From an uncultured Subdoligranulum sp. (GTDB lineage: Bacteria > Bacillota_A > Clostridia > Oscillospirales > Ruminococcaceae): DNA of 6,311 nucleotides. Position numbers and translations under genes: made by a program. The stretch is from positions 1-6,311 of the forward strand of contig NZ_CALADU010000152.1 of NCBI RefSeq assembly GCF_937890665.1, written 5' to 3'. This document shows positions 1-5,733 of the stretch, piece by piece (the stretch's first letter is position 1; each line of letters begins with the position of its first letter). The notes under the pieces were generated by a model. That model had not been told where the DNA came from, did not search any database, and saw nothing but the letters and a program-made list of their open reading frames with translations.

Positions 1-578
1 TTGCAGTTTTGGGGGCGGTGATGGCGGCGCTCAAACCAGCGGCCTCCAGTTCCGGTTTGTCCAACGAACCGGAAATCCCTACCCTGTCTGAGATACAGCC
101 GACGGCTACCCCCGAAGCGCAGCCGGAAACCGGTGTGTTGGAAAGCTATCCGCAGGCTGGAGATTTGTTGGGGCATTTGACCATCAGCGGTACAGCGGTG
201 GATTGTGATGTGTACTATGGAGATTCCGAAACGGAATTCTCCAAAGGGGCCGGCACCTATAAGGGGGCAAAGATTCCCGGTGAAGGGGGAACGATCCTGA
301 TGGGCGGCCACACCGGAACCTACTTCCGGGATTTTGAGAGTGTCCAGACCGGAGACGAAGTGACGTTTACCACCTCTTACGGCGAATACCATTATGTGGT
401 CACCGGTACGCAGGTAGCATTGGATACCGATACTTCCGCGTATGATCTGGAGGCGGAAGAGGAAAACCTCATCATGTATACCTGCTATCCCTTCGGCATC
501 GTCAACCCTACGGATGAACGCTTTTTTGTCTACTGTGACTATGTCAGCGGCCCGGAGCTGCAGGTAGGTCAGCCGTGA
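1..578 (+). CDS. Sortase family transpeptidase (5'-truncated), class D-like
   Basis: Sortases are membrane-anchored cysteine transpeptidases that cleave a sorting motif in secreted proteins and attach them to the cell wall or to pilins. The frame is open to the left edge of the window, so the true start lies upstream; the first visible residues (AVLGAVMAAL) look like the end of the N-terminal membrane anchor. Numbering from the TTG at position 9, a Pro/Thr/Glu-rich linker spans about residues 10-50 and the catalytic beta-barrel follows. The triad is visible: His101 in GGHTGTYF, Cys159 in MYTCYPF and Arg171 in DERFFVY. The TCYPF context resembles class D sortases, but the class is tentative. 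The stop overlaps the next gene's GTG start (GTGA), suggesting translational coupling. No substrate with an LPxTG-type tail is in the window. Confidence 0.93.
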   Translation, partial: AVLGAVMAALKPAASSSGLSNEPEIPTLSEIQPTATPEAQPETGVLESYPQAGDLLGHLTISGTAVDCDVYYGDSETEFSKGAGTYKGAKIPGEGGTILMGGHTGTYFRDFESVQTGDEVTFTTSYGEYHYVVTGTQVALDTDTSAYDLEAEEENLIMYTCYPFGIVNPTDERFFVYCDYVSGPELQVGQP

Positions 579-1633
579 ACCGGCGGCGGAATGCGACGGG
601 GTTGGCGGTAGCTACGCAGGGACTGGCGGTGGTTTGCGGCTGCCTGCTGGCGCTGCTGACGGCTCTTTCGCTGACTTTGTTCCGGGAAGGTTACTATCTG
701 CACAAATTAGAAACCAGCACCTGCTTGCAGACAATCTACGAAAATGTCCAGCAAGGAGCTCGCACCATTGCAGAGGCAGCGAGTCTTCGCGGTGATATTT
801 TGGAGCCGCTGGTTACGCCGGAAACTGTGCGGGTGGCCGTGATACGCCGTGCCGACAGGATCTGGCATGGAGCAACCTCTCAGCCGGACAGTCCGTATAA
901 GGAGGTCGTCACCTATCTGCAAGATACGATCACCTGGGAAACCAACGTGTTATGGACCGACGAAGATACCCTTCGTTATGATCAGATCAGCGACGTGTGT
1001 GACGATATGTGGCGCAGCAACATTAACCCGCCATTGTCCAATCTGCTCAACATCTTAATGCAGTATCGGCAGGTGGCCTGGGTACTCATGGTGGTGTTGG
1101 CAGTGGCGTTTGGGAGCTGCCTTTGGTGGTCGGCACGGACGCAGGGGGGAGTACTGACCCAGACAGCATACACGGTGGGGACGGCGGTGGCATTGGCGTC
1201 GGTACTGGCGTGTATCGGTATTCAGCGATCCGGCTGGCAGCACTGGATGCCTGCCGACGATGCAGCCTTTGGACTGTATATCAACTGGTTTCGTGGGCTC
1301 GGACCAGTGACGGCTGCCTGCGGTCTGGCATTGGCGGCCTTGGTTTGGCTGCTGGCGCTGGGGCAGAAAATGACACGCCGAACTCGGGGGACGGAAAGGC
1401 CGTCGCATCCGGATTATCAACAGGAGGTTTATCATCATGGTCAAACACATCATTCTTTGGACATTGAAACCCGAACTGCAGGGCGCCGAGAAGGACGCCG
1501 TCAAGGCAGGCATCAAGGAAGGGTTGGAAGGACTGGCCGGACAGATCCCGGGGCTGGTGGAAATCCGCGTGCAGACCGAGTGTCTGCCCAGCTCCAACGC
1601 CGATCTGATGCTGGACTCCACCTTCACCGATGA
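575..1633 (+). CDS. Unrecognised four-helix membrane protein with extracytoplasmic domain; C-terminal end uncertain
   Basis: I do not recognise the family. The GTG start overlaps the sortase stop by 4 bases, with an AGGTAGG-like purine tract a few bases upstream. The protein begins with a basic patch (MNRRR) and a membrane helix at about residues 12-36. A non-hydrophobic segment of about 125 residues follows, probably outside the membrane. Three more helices lie at about 164-187, 197-216 and 241-264, and then an Arg-rich tail. Close linkage to the sortase suggests a cell-surface role, but this is inference. The frame stays open until 1633. Residues after about 287 are an Arg/Gly/His-rich translation of the overlapping Dabb gene in another frame, so the biological C-terminus is probably near 1400-1440. 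A lost stop codon or a frameshift, for example in the G5 run at 1386-1390, would explain it. Confidence is high for the membrane part and low for the end. Confidence 0.7.
   Translation: MNRRRNATGLAVATQGLAVVCGCLLALLTALSLTLFREGYYLHKLETSTCLQTIYENVQQGARTIAEAASLRGDILEPLVTPETVRVAVIRRADRIWHGATSQPDSPYKEVVTYLQDTITWETNVLWTDEDTLRYDQISDVCDDMWRSNINPPLSNLLNILMQYRQVAWVLMVVLAVAFGSCLWWSARTQGGVLTQTAYTVGTAVALASVLACIGIQRSGWQHWMPADDAAFGLYINWFRGLGPVTAACGLALAALVWLLALGQKMTRRTRGTERPSHPDYQQEVYHHGQTHHSLDIETRTAGRREGRRQGRHQGRVGRTGRTDPGAGGNPRADRVSAQLQRRSDAGLHLHR
1422..1427 (+). promoter_or_regulatory. Strong ribosome binding site for the Dabb gene
   Basis: A perfect AGGAGG lies 9 bases before the ATG at 1437. It confirms the Dabb frame as the translated one here, even though the upstream membrane-protein frame is still open across it. 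Confidence 0.85.
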
Positions 1634-1739
1634 AGCCGCGCTGAAAGGGTATTCGGTCCATCCCGCCCATGTGGCGGTGGCCGACGGCAAGGTGCGGCCC
1701 TATACCCAACTGCGCAGTTGTTTGGACTTCACGGTGTAA
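1437..1739 (+). CDS. Dabb (stress-responsive A/B barrel) domain protein
   Basis: This 100-residue protein consists of a single Dabb domain, a small dimeric ferredoxin-like alpha/beta barrel. It shows the family's hallmarks: an N-terminal strand MVKHIILWTLK with conserved His4, a middle helix with an IPGL turn (about 37-40), and the HPAHVAVAD segment at 75-83 just before the final strand. Dabb proteins are found in plants and many bacteria; most bacterial ones have no assigned reaction, so no substrate is proposed. The start is fixed by the perfect AGGAGG 9 bases upstream. The gene follows the sortase and membrane protein on the same strand and is the last gene before a strong terminator, so it may be co-transcribed with them. 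Confidence 0.9.
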   Translation: MVKHIILWTLKPELQGAEKDAVKAGIKEGLEGLAGQIPGLVEIRVQTECLPSSNADLMLDSTFTDEAALKGYSVHPAHVAVADGKVRPYTQLRSCLDFTV

Positions 1740-1756
1740 CAAAAAAGACACCCCAC

Positions 1757-1785
1757 TTGCACAGTTTGGGTGGGTGTGCTATAAT
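1757..1785 (+). promoter_or_regulatory. Predicted sigma-A promoter with extended -10
   Basis: A perfect -10 hexamer TATAAT (1780-1785) is preceded by TGc, making an extended -10. A partial -35 TTGCAC (1757-1762; three of six bases match consensus) lies 17 bases upstream. Transcription would start near 1792, only a few bases before the terminator hairpin at 1799. It is the only good promoter visible directly ahead of the amidotransferase cassette. Confidence 0.6.
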
Positions 1786-1798
1786 ACGTGGGAACGGC

Positions 1799-1843
1799 AA
1801 AGGCGCCGTCCGTTTGGCATCGCCATACGGACGGCGCCTTTTT
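1799..1843 (+). terminator. Strong intrinsic terminator, possibly an attenuator of the downstream cassette
   Basis: The two 15-base arms (1799-1813 and 1827-1841) are perfect reverse complements with a GGCGCC core. Beyond a T/T mismatch, a further TGGC/GCCA pairing (1815-1818 with 1822-1825) closes a 3-base loop. Five T residues run to 1843. It can end transcription arriving from the Dabb gene. Because the promoter at 1757-1785 lies upstream of it, transcripts from that promoter must also pass through it to reach the amidotransferase gene. Confidence 0.85.
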
Positions 1844-1863
1844 GTATGGAAATTTGCCGGAAT

Positions 1864-1867
1864 GGAG
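1864..1867 (+). promoter_or_regulatory. Ribosome binding site that selects the ATG at 1877
   Basis: GGAG sits 9 bases ahead of the ATG at 1877. The other in-frame ATG at 1862 has no comparably placed purine tract and overlaps this site, so 1877 is preferred as the start of the amidotransferase. Confidence 0.65.
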
Positions 1868-1876
1868 TGCAGAAAT

Positions 1877-3250
1877 ATGGAAAAACTTCCTCGTTATGTC
1901 GATATCGATTACAGCAAATACGCGCCAGATCTGCCGGAAGACCAGCGCGAGGCCTACTATGGCCTGCCCAAACATGTACAGTTCTGTAAGGAATGTGTCA
2001 TGAGCAACCAGAAGCCCAACTCCTGCTATGAGTTTGAGCACACCATCCATTCCATCAAGAAGACGATGGTCATTCAGGAGGACGGCGTCTGTGATGCCTG
2101 CCATGCCTGCCACAATAAAGCCAACGGTCATATTGACTGGGCCTTGCGGGAGAAGGAGCTGCGGGAACTCTGCGATGAGTACCGCAAGAACGACGGTTCC
2201 TACGATTGTTTGGTGCCGGGGTCCGGCGGTAAAGACAGCTTCTACGCTGCCCACCTGCTCAAGTACAAGTACGGCATGCACCCGTTGACCGTCACCTGGG
2301 CGCCCCATATCTATACCCCTTGGGGCTGGGAGAATATGCAGGCCTGGATCCACGCCGGGTTTGATAACTACCTGTGTACCCCCAATGGGCAGACTCATCG
2401 ACTGCTGACCCGTCTGGCTACCGAGAATCTGTTCCACCCCTTCCAGCCCTTCATTCTGGGGCAGAAACAACTGGCCCCCAAGATGGCTGCCAAGTTCGGC
2501 ATCCCGCTGGTGTTCTACGGGGAGAACGAGGCGGAATTTGGCAATCCCATTGCGGATAACAACTCGGCCTTGCGGGATGAGCATTTCTTTGCCGTCAATG
2601 ACTACGACCACATCTATCTGGGCGGCGTGAGCCTGCGCCAACTGGAGGAGGACTATAAGATCGACAAGGCGGATCTGGCCATCTATCTGCCCTCCGAAAC
2701 CTCCAATCTGGAGAAAAACCACGTTCAGGTGCGGTATTTGGGCTACTATGAAAAGTGGCATCCTCAGGGCGCCTATTATTATTCGGTGGAGCATGGCGGT
2801 TTCCGTCCGGCGCCGGAGCGCACGCAGGGCACTTACTCCAAGTACAATTCCATCGACGACAAGATCGACGATTTCTTCTACTACACCACCTACATCAAGT
2901 ATGGCATCGGCCGTACCACCTACGACGCCGCGCAGGAGATCCGCAACGAAGAGATCACCCTCGACGAAGCCAAGGCGCTGTGCAAGAAGTTCGACGGCGA
3001 ATACCCCGACCGCTTCGAGAAAGAGATCATGCAGTATCTTTCCATCGACAAGCAGCATTTCCCCCATGCGTCCCAACTGTTTGAACAACCCAAGATGGAC
3101 CGGGCCTACTTCATGCATCTGGCCGATCGGTTCCGTTCGCCCCACCTGTGGAAGTGGGAGGACAACATGTGGAAGCTGCGCTACACCCCCTACGAGGGTG
3201 ACAGCGAGGTGCTTTGGGGCGACCCGAAGGGGACCCATCATGAGATTTGA
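1877..3250 (+). CDS. N-acetyl sugar amidotransferase (WbpG/PseA family)
   Basis: The predicted 457-residue cytoplasmic enzyme belongs to the PP-loop ATP pyrophosphatase superfamily. In family members such as Pseudomonas WbpG, the enzyme works with dedicated HisH and HisF paralogues to convert an N-acetyl group of a sugar into an acetamidino group, using ATP and glutamine-derived ammonia. The PP-loop SGGKDSF is at residues 116-122. Before it lie two Cys pairs, CKEC (37-40) and CDAC (72-75), with additional Cys at 50 and 78, likely a zinc-binding knuckle. A conserved YGENEAEFGNP segment follows at 214-224. The length is greater than the roughly 380 residues I recall for WbpG and PseA, with extra sequence mostly at the C-terminus. 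An upstream extension of the frame (to 1718) only translates the terminator and is excluded. HisF-like and HisH-like genes follow directly, which supports the assignment. The exact sugar substrate is unknown. Confidence 0.92.
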   Translation: MEKLPRYVDIDYSKYAPDLPEDQREAYYGLPKHVQFCKECVMSNQKPNSCYEFEHTIHSIKKTMVIQEDGVCDACHACHNKANGHIDWALREKELRELCDEYRKNDGSYDCLVPGSGGKDSFYAAHLLKYKYGMHPLTVTWAPHIYTPWGWENMQAWIHAGFDNYLCTPNGQTHRLLTRLATENLFHPFQPFILGQKQLAPKMAAKFGIPLVFYGENEAEFGNPIADNNSALRDEHFFAVNDYDHIYLGGVSLRQLEEDYKIDKADLAIYLPSETSNLEKNHVQVRYLGYYEKWHPQGAYYYSVEHGGFRPAPERTQGTYSKYNSIDDKIDDFFYYTTYIKYGIGRTTYDAAQEIRNEEITLDEAKALCKKFDGEYPDRFEKEIMQYLSIDKQHFPHASQLFEQPKMDRAYFMHLADRFRSPHLWKWEDNMWKLRYTPYEGDSEVLWGDPKGTHHEI

Positions 3251-3263
3251 TCCCCTATACAAT

Positions 3264-3268
3264 GGAGG
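3264..3268 (+). promoter_or_regulatory. Ribosome binding site for the HisF-like gene
   Basis: GGAGG, 9 bases before the ATG at 3278, lies in the 27-base gap after the amidotransferase stop. No promoter or terminator fits in this gap, so the two genes are almost certainly in one operon. Confidence 0.75.
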
Positions 3269-3277
3269 TGACTATCT

Positions 3278-4045
3278 ATGGCAGACAAAATACGCCTGAT
3301 CGCCCGACTGGACGTGAAGGACACCAATCTGGTCAAAGGCATCCAGATGGAAGGACTGCGCAAGCTGGGGGACCCCAACCAGTTCGCCAAGCGGTACTAT
3401 GAGCAGGGCATCGATGAACTGCTCTACATCGATATTGTGGCCAGCCTGTACAACCGGAACAACCTCAGCGACATTGTGCGCAAAACGGTGGAGGATGTCT
3501 TCATCCCGGTTTGCGTGGGCGGCGGTGTCCGCAGTGTGGAGGATGTGCGCCACCTGCTGGCCATGGGAGCCGACAAGGTAGCCGTCAATACGGCGGCGAT
3601 CAAGCGGCCCGAACTGATCACCGAGATCGCCGAGGCCTTCGGCAGCCAATGCATGGTGTTGTCCATTCAGGCGAAGCGCAGCCGAACCTGGCCCGGCAAG
3701 TGGGAAGCCTACTACGACAACGGTCGGGCCCATTCAGGGTACGACGTGGTGGAGTGGGCCAAGCGGGGGGAAGCGCTGGGAGCAGGGGAGATCCTGCTGA
3801 TGAGCGTGGACAGCGAAGGCCTGCAGCGGGGCATGGATCTGGAATTGATTCAAGCAGTGACCGCGGCGGTGCATATCCCGGTGATCTGCGGCGGCGGTGT
3901 AGGCTGCGGTGACGATATTGTGGAGGCGGCCCGTGCGGGGGCCGATGCAGTGGCCTGTGCGGCGGTTCTGCATTACGGGAAAGAGACGGTGCCGGAGCTG
4001 AAAGAGGAGATCCGGGCCGGAGGCGTGGAGGTGCGCGGCGTATGA
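3278..4045 (+). CDS. HisF paralogue: ammonia-channelling subunit for amidotransferase
   Basis: This 255-residue (beta/alpha)8 barrel is homologous to HisF, the cyclase subunit of imidazole glycerol phosphate synthase. Aligned by eye with canonical HisF, Asp12 (RLDVKD) matches the first catalytic Asp (D11), but Gln131 (SIQAKR) occupies the position of the second, D130. The residues matching the ammonia gate are all present: Arg6, Glu47, Lys100 and Glu171. Gly-rich phosphate-binding loops remain at 81-83 and 205-207. The pattern suggests the barrel still docks a glutaminase and passes ammonia but does not make imidazole glycerol phosphate. The neighbours, an amidotransferase upstream and a HisH paralogue overlapping by 4 bases (ATGA), support a role in acetamidino-sugar synthesis. 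No other histidine genes are present. An automatic annotation would probably call it hisF, which I think is misleading. Confidence 0.92.
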   Translation: MADKIRLIARLDVKDTNLVKGIQMEGLRKLGDPNQFAKRYYEQGIDELLYIDIVASLYNRNNLSDIVRKTVEDVFIPVCVGGGVRSVEDVRHLLAMGADKVAVNTAAIKRPELITEIAEAFGSQCMVLSIQAKRSRTWPGKWEAYYDNGRAHSGYDVVEWAKRGEALGAGEILLMSVDSEGLQRGMDLELIQAVTAAVHIPVICGGGVGCGDDIVEAARAGADAVACAAVLHYGKETVPELKEEIRAGGVEVRGV

Positions 4046-4689
4046 AAGTGACGATCATCGACTACGGCCTGTCCAACCTGCGCAGCGTGCAGAATGCCTT
4101 GGTCCACTGCGGGGCCGAGACGATACTGACCAGCGACCCGGCGGATGTGCGAGCTGCCGACGCGCTGGTACTGCCCGGTGTGGGCGCGTTCCGGGATGGC
4201 ATGGCCGGTCTGGAGCGGTTGGGGCTGGTGGAGCCGATCCGCCAAAAGGCCGTGGAGGGAACCCCTTTGTTGGGCATCTGCCTTGGCATGCAGATGCTGT
4301 TTGAGGAATCCGAGGAATTTGGTTGTTGGAAAGGGCTGGGCTTGATCCCCGGTCGGGTGGTAAAAATTCCCGACACCGATTTGCAGGGGACGCCCCAGCG
4401 GGTACCCCATATCCAGTGGGACCCGCTGCTGCCGGCGGGCGGCCGGAAGGATTTTGCCGGTACGGTGCTGTCCGGTGTGACCCCCGGACAGGAATGTTAC
4501 TTTATCCACAGCTATGAGGCCAAGCCCACCGCGCAGGCGGACCGTTTGGCCGATACCTGCTATGGCGGACGGGCGGTCTGTGCGGTAGCCGCCCATGGTT
4601 CGGTGGTAGGGTGTCAGTTCCATCCCGAAAAATCCGGTCCGGTAGGACTGTCGATTCTCGGTCAATTTATAAACATTTGTCAAAAATAA
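4042..4689 (+). CDS. HisH paralogue: class I glutamine amidotransferase (glutaminase) subunit
   Basis: This 215-residue glutaminase resembles HisH, which hydrolyses glutamine and passes ammonia into a HisF barrel. The triad is intact: Cys80 in the nucleophile elbow GICLGMQ, and His194 and Glu196 in QFHPEKSG. The oxyanion-region loop LPGVGAF is at 44-50, and the interface-type segments VPHIQWD (121-127) and YFIHSYEA (153-160) are present. In the first of these, canonical HisH usually reads HIGWN, so the Gly-to-Gln and Asn-to-Asp changes may reflect a specialised partner. The start ATG overlaps the HisF-like stop by 4 bases, so the two subunits are probably translationally coupled. It most likely feeds the amidotransferase at 1877-3250 rather than histidine synthesis, because no histidine gene is nearby. 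It is the last gene before a strong terminator. Confidence 0.92.
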   Translation: MKVTIIDYGLSNLRSVQNALVHCGAETILTSDPADVRAADALVLPGVGAFRDGMAGLERLGLVEPIRQKAVEGTPLLGICLGMQMLFEESEEFGCWKGLGLIPGRVVKIPDTDLQGTPQRVPHIQWDPLLPAGGRKDFAGTVLSGVTPGQECYFIHSYEAKPTAQADRLADTCYGGRAVCAVAAHGSVVGCQFHPEKSGPVGLSILGQFINICQK

Positions 4690-4694
4690 GCCTT

Positions 4695-4731
4695 CGCCCC
4701 GTGTCGGAACCGACGCGGGGCGTTGCTTTTT
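4695..4731 (+). terminator. Intrinsic terminator after the HisH-like gene
   Basis: A 12-base-pair stem with arms 4695-4706 and 4711-4722 has one G-U pair and a GAAC loop. It is followed by TTG and a CTTTTT tract. It starts 5 bases after the HisH stop and closes the amidotransferase cassette. Confidence 0.85.
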
Positions 4732-4751
4732 GTGCGGTAATCGGTTATAAT
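4723..4751 (+). promoter_or_regulatory. Predicted sigma-A promoter overlapping the preceding terminator
   Basis: A perfect TATAAT (4746-4751) stands 17 bases after TTGCTT (4723-4728), which matches three of six -35 consensus bases. Transcription would start near 4758. The -35 falls inside the terminator's T-tract, so termination of one unit and initiation of the next are packed together. Confidence 0.6.
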
Positions 4752-4752
4752 G

Positions 4753-4767
4753 CATTCTGTATGAATG
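4753..4767 (+). repeat. Short inverted repeat at the predicted transcription start
   Basis: CATTC (4753-4757) and GAATG (4763-4767) are reverse complements separated by TGTAT. The dyad is 1 base past the -10 and spans the predicted start site, a usual place for a repressor operator. The arms are short enough that chance is quite possible. Confidence 0.25.
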
Positions 4768-4788
4768 TGTAGAAATGGGGCGAAGTGT

Positions 4789-5733
4789 GTGTACAGCGAT
4801 CTTCTTGTAGGATCCACCGGGTTTGTGGGCGGCAATCTCATGGCCAAACACAACTTTACGGCGGCTTGCCACAGCAGTGATGTGGCGGCGCAGTACGGCA
4901 CCCGCCCCTCTCTGTGTGTCTATGCGGGGGTGCCGGCAGCTATGTTTTTGGCCAACGCCGATCCCGAGGCGGATCTGGCCGTCATGGAAGCGGCCCGGCA
5001 AAACCTGCAAAAGATCGCCCCCCAAGAGGTGGTGCTGATCTCCAGCATTGCGGTCTATGCCGACAGCCGGGGCAAGGACGAGGATGACGAGCCGGACACC
5101 GAAAATCTTTCGGCCTATGGCCGCAACCGCCTGCAGTTGGAGCACTGGGTGCGGGAGGATTTCCCCGATGCCCTCATCGTCCGGCTGCCCGCTCTCTATG
5201 GTCAGGGGCTCAAAAAGAACTTCCTGTATGACCTGCGCACCCTGACGCCGTCGCTGCTCAAACCGGAGAAATACCACGAACTGGCGCAAAAATCCGAACT
5301 GGTGCGGGACGGTTATACGCTGGCGGACAAAGGCTTTTACAAGTGCAATGGCGCCGTGGATGCGGCGGCGCTGCGGGCTTTCTTTGCCGCCAACGACTTC
5401 AACGCGCTGGCGTTTACCGACTCTCGCAGCCGGTATCAATTCTACAATCTGGGCCGCCTATGGGATGATCTGACGGCGGCCCGGCAGGCCGGGCTGCGGC
5501 TGTTGCATCTCTGCACGCCGCCGATTTCCGCCGAAACGGTTTACACCGCCGTCACCGGCAAAACCGACTGGCACAACGAACTGCCTAAGGCCCCATTTGA
5601 CTATGACCTGCATAGCCGCTACGGGGCGTTGCTGGGGGGGGACGGTCCCTATCTGTGTACGGAACAGCAGGAACTGGACGATATACGGCGCTTTTTGCGG
5701 CCGGGGAAGGAGCGGGACGATGCCCGTATGTAA
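4789..5733 (+). CDS. NAD(P)-dependent epimerase/dehydratase-like protein (extended SDR fold)
   Basis: With the GTG at 4789 as start, the protein has 314 residues. It opens directly into a Rossmann fold: first strand YSDLLVG and dinucleotide loop GSTGFVGG (8-15), the GxxGxxG pattern of nucleotide-sugar epimerases, dehydratases and reductases. The catalytic-region strand LISSIAVY (83-90) and Tyr110 in SAYGRNR are present, but the usual Lys four residues after the Tyr is Arg114. RLPALYG (132-138) is the substrate-side strand typical of the superfamily. The GTG was chosen because the fold begins there and a GGGGCG tract lies about 7 bases upstream; the in-frame ATG at 4765 would leave almost no leader after the predicted transcription start. 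The product is likely cytoplasmic and may act on the sugar amidinated by the preceding cassette, though it has its own promoter. The exact reaction is unknown. Confidence 0.85.
   Translation: MYSDLLVGSTGFVGGNLMAKHNFTAACHSSDVAAQYGTRPSLCVYAGVPAAMFLANADPEADLAVMEAARQNLQKIAPQEVVLISSIAVYADSRGKDEDDEPDTENLSAYGRNRLQLEHWVREDFPDALIVRLPALYGQGLKKNFLYDLRTLTPSLLKPEKYHELAQKSELVRDGYTLADKGFYKCNGAVDAAALRAFFAANDFNALAFTDSRSRYQFYNLGRLWDDLTAARQAGLRLLHLCTPPISAETVYTAVTGKTDWHNELPKAPFDYDLHSRYGALLGGDGPYLCTEQQELDDIRRFLRPGKERDDARM

Noticed and set aside
120..134. QPETG in the sortase linker, similar to a sorting signal
   Set aside because: There is no following hydrophobic segment and positive tail, and it lies in a low-complexity Pro/Thr/Glu linker, so chance is the simpler reading.
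1741..1777. Imperfect hairpin (ACACCC with GGGTGT) with a T6 run on the minus strand, terminator-like
   Set aside because: No minus-strand gene ends here, and on the + strand there is no T-tract after it. The region is better explained as promoter sequence.
1718..1876. N-terminal extension of the amidotransferase frame
   Set aside because: It only translates the Dabb 3' end, the promoter and the terminator hairpin. The family N-terminus and a good ribosome binding site point to 1877.
1700..3262. Long minus-strand open frame (520 codons) opposite the amidotransferase
   Set aside because: It is the mirror of a well-conserved gene with a clear PP-loop. Its product shows no recognisable motifs, and it reads through the promoter and terminator region.
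3278..4689. Histidine biosynthesis hisF and hisH
   Set aside because: No other histidine gene is present, the second catalytic Asp of HisF is replaced by Gln, and the adjacent WbpG-type amidotransferase indicates a glycan role.
3973..5439. Long minus-strand open frame (488 codons) across the HisH-like and epimerase-like genes
   Set aside because: It crosses the intergenic terminator and opposes two genes with intact catalytic motifs; it is an antisense artefact of GC-rich coding.
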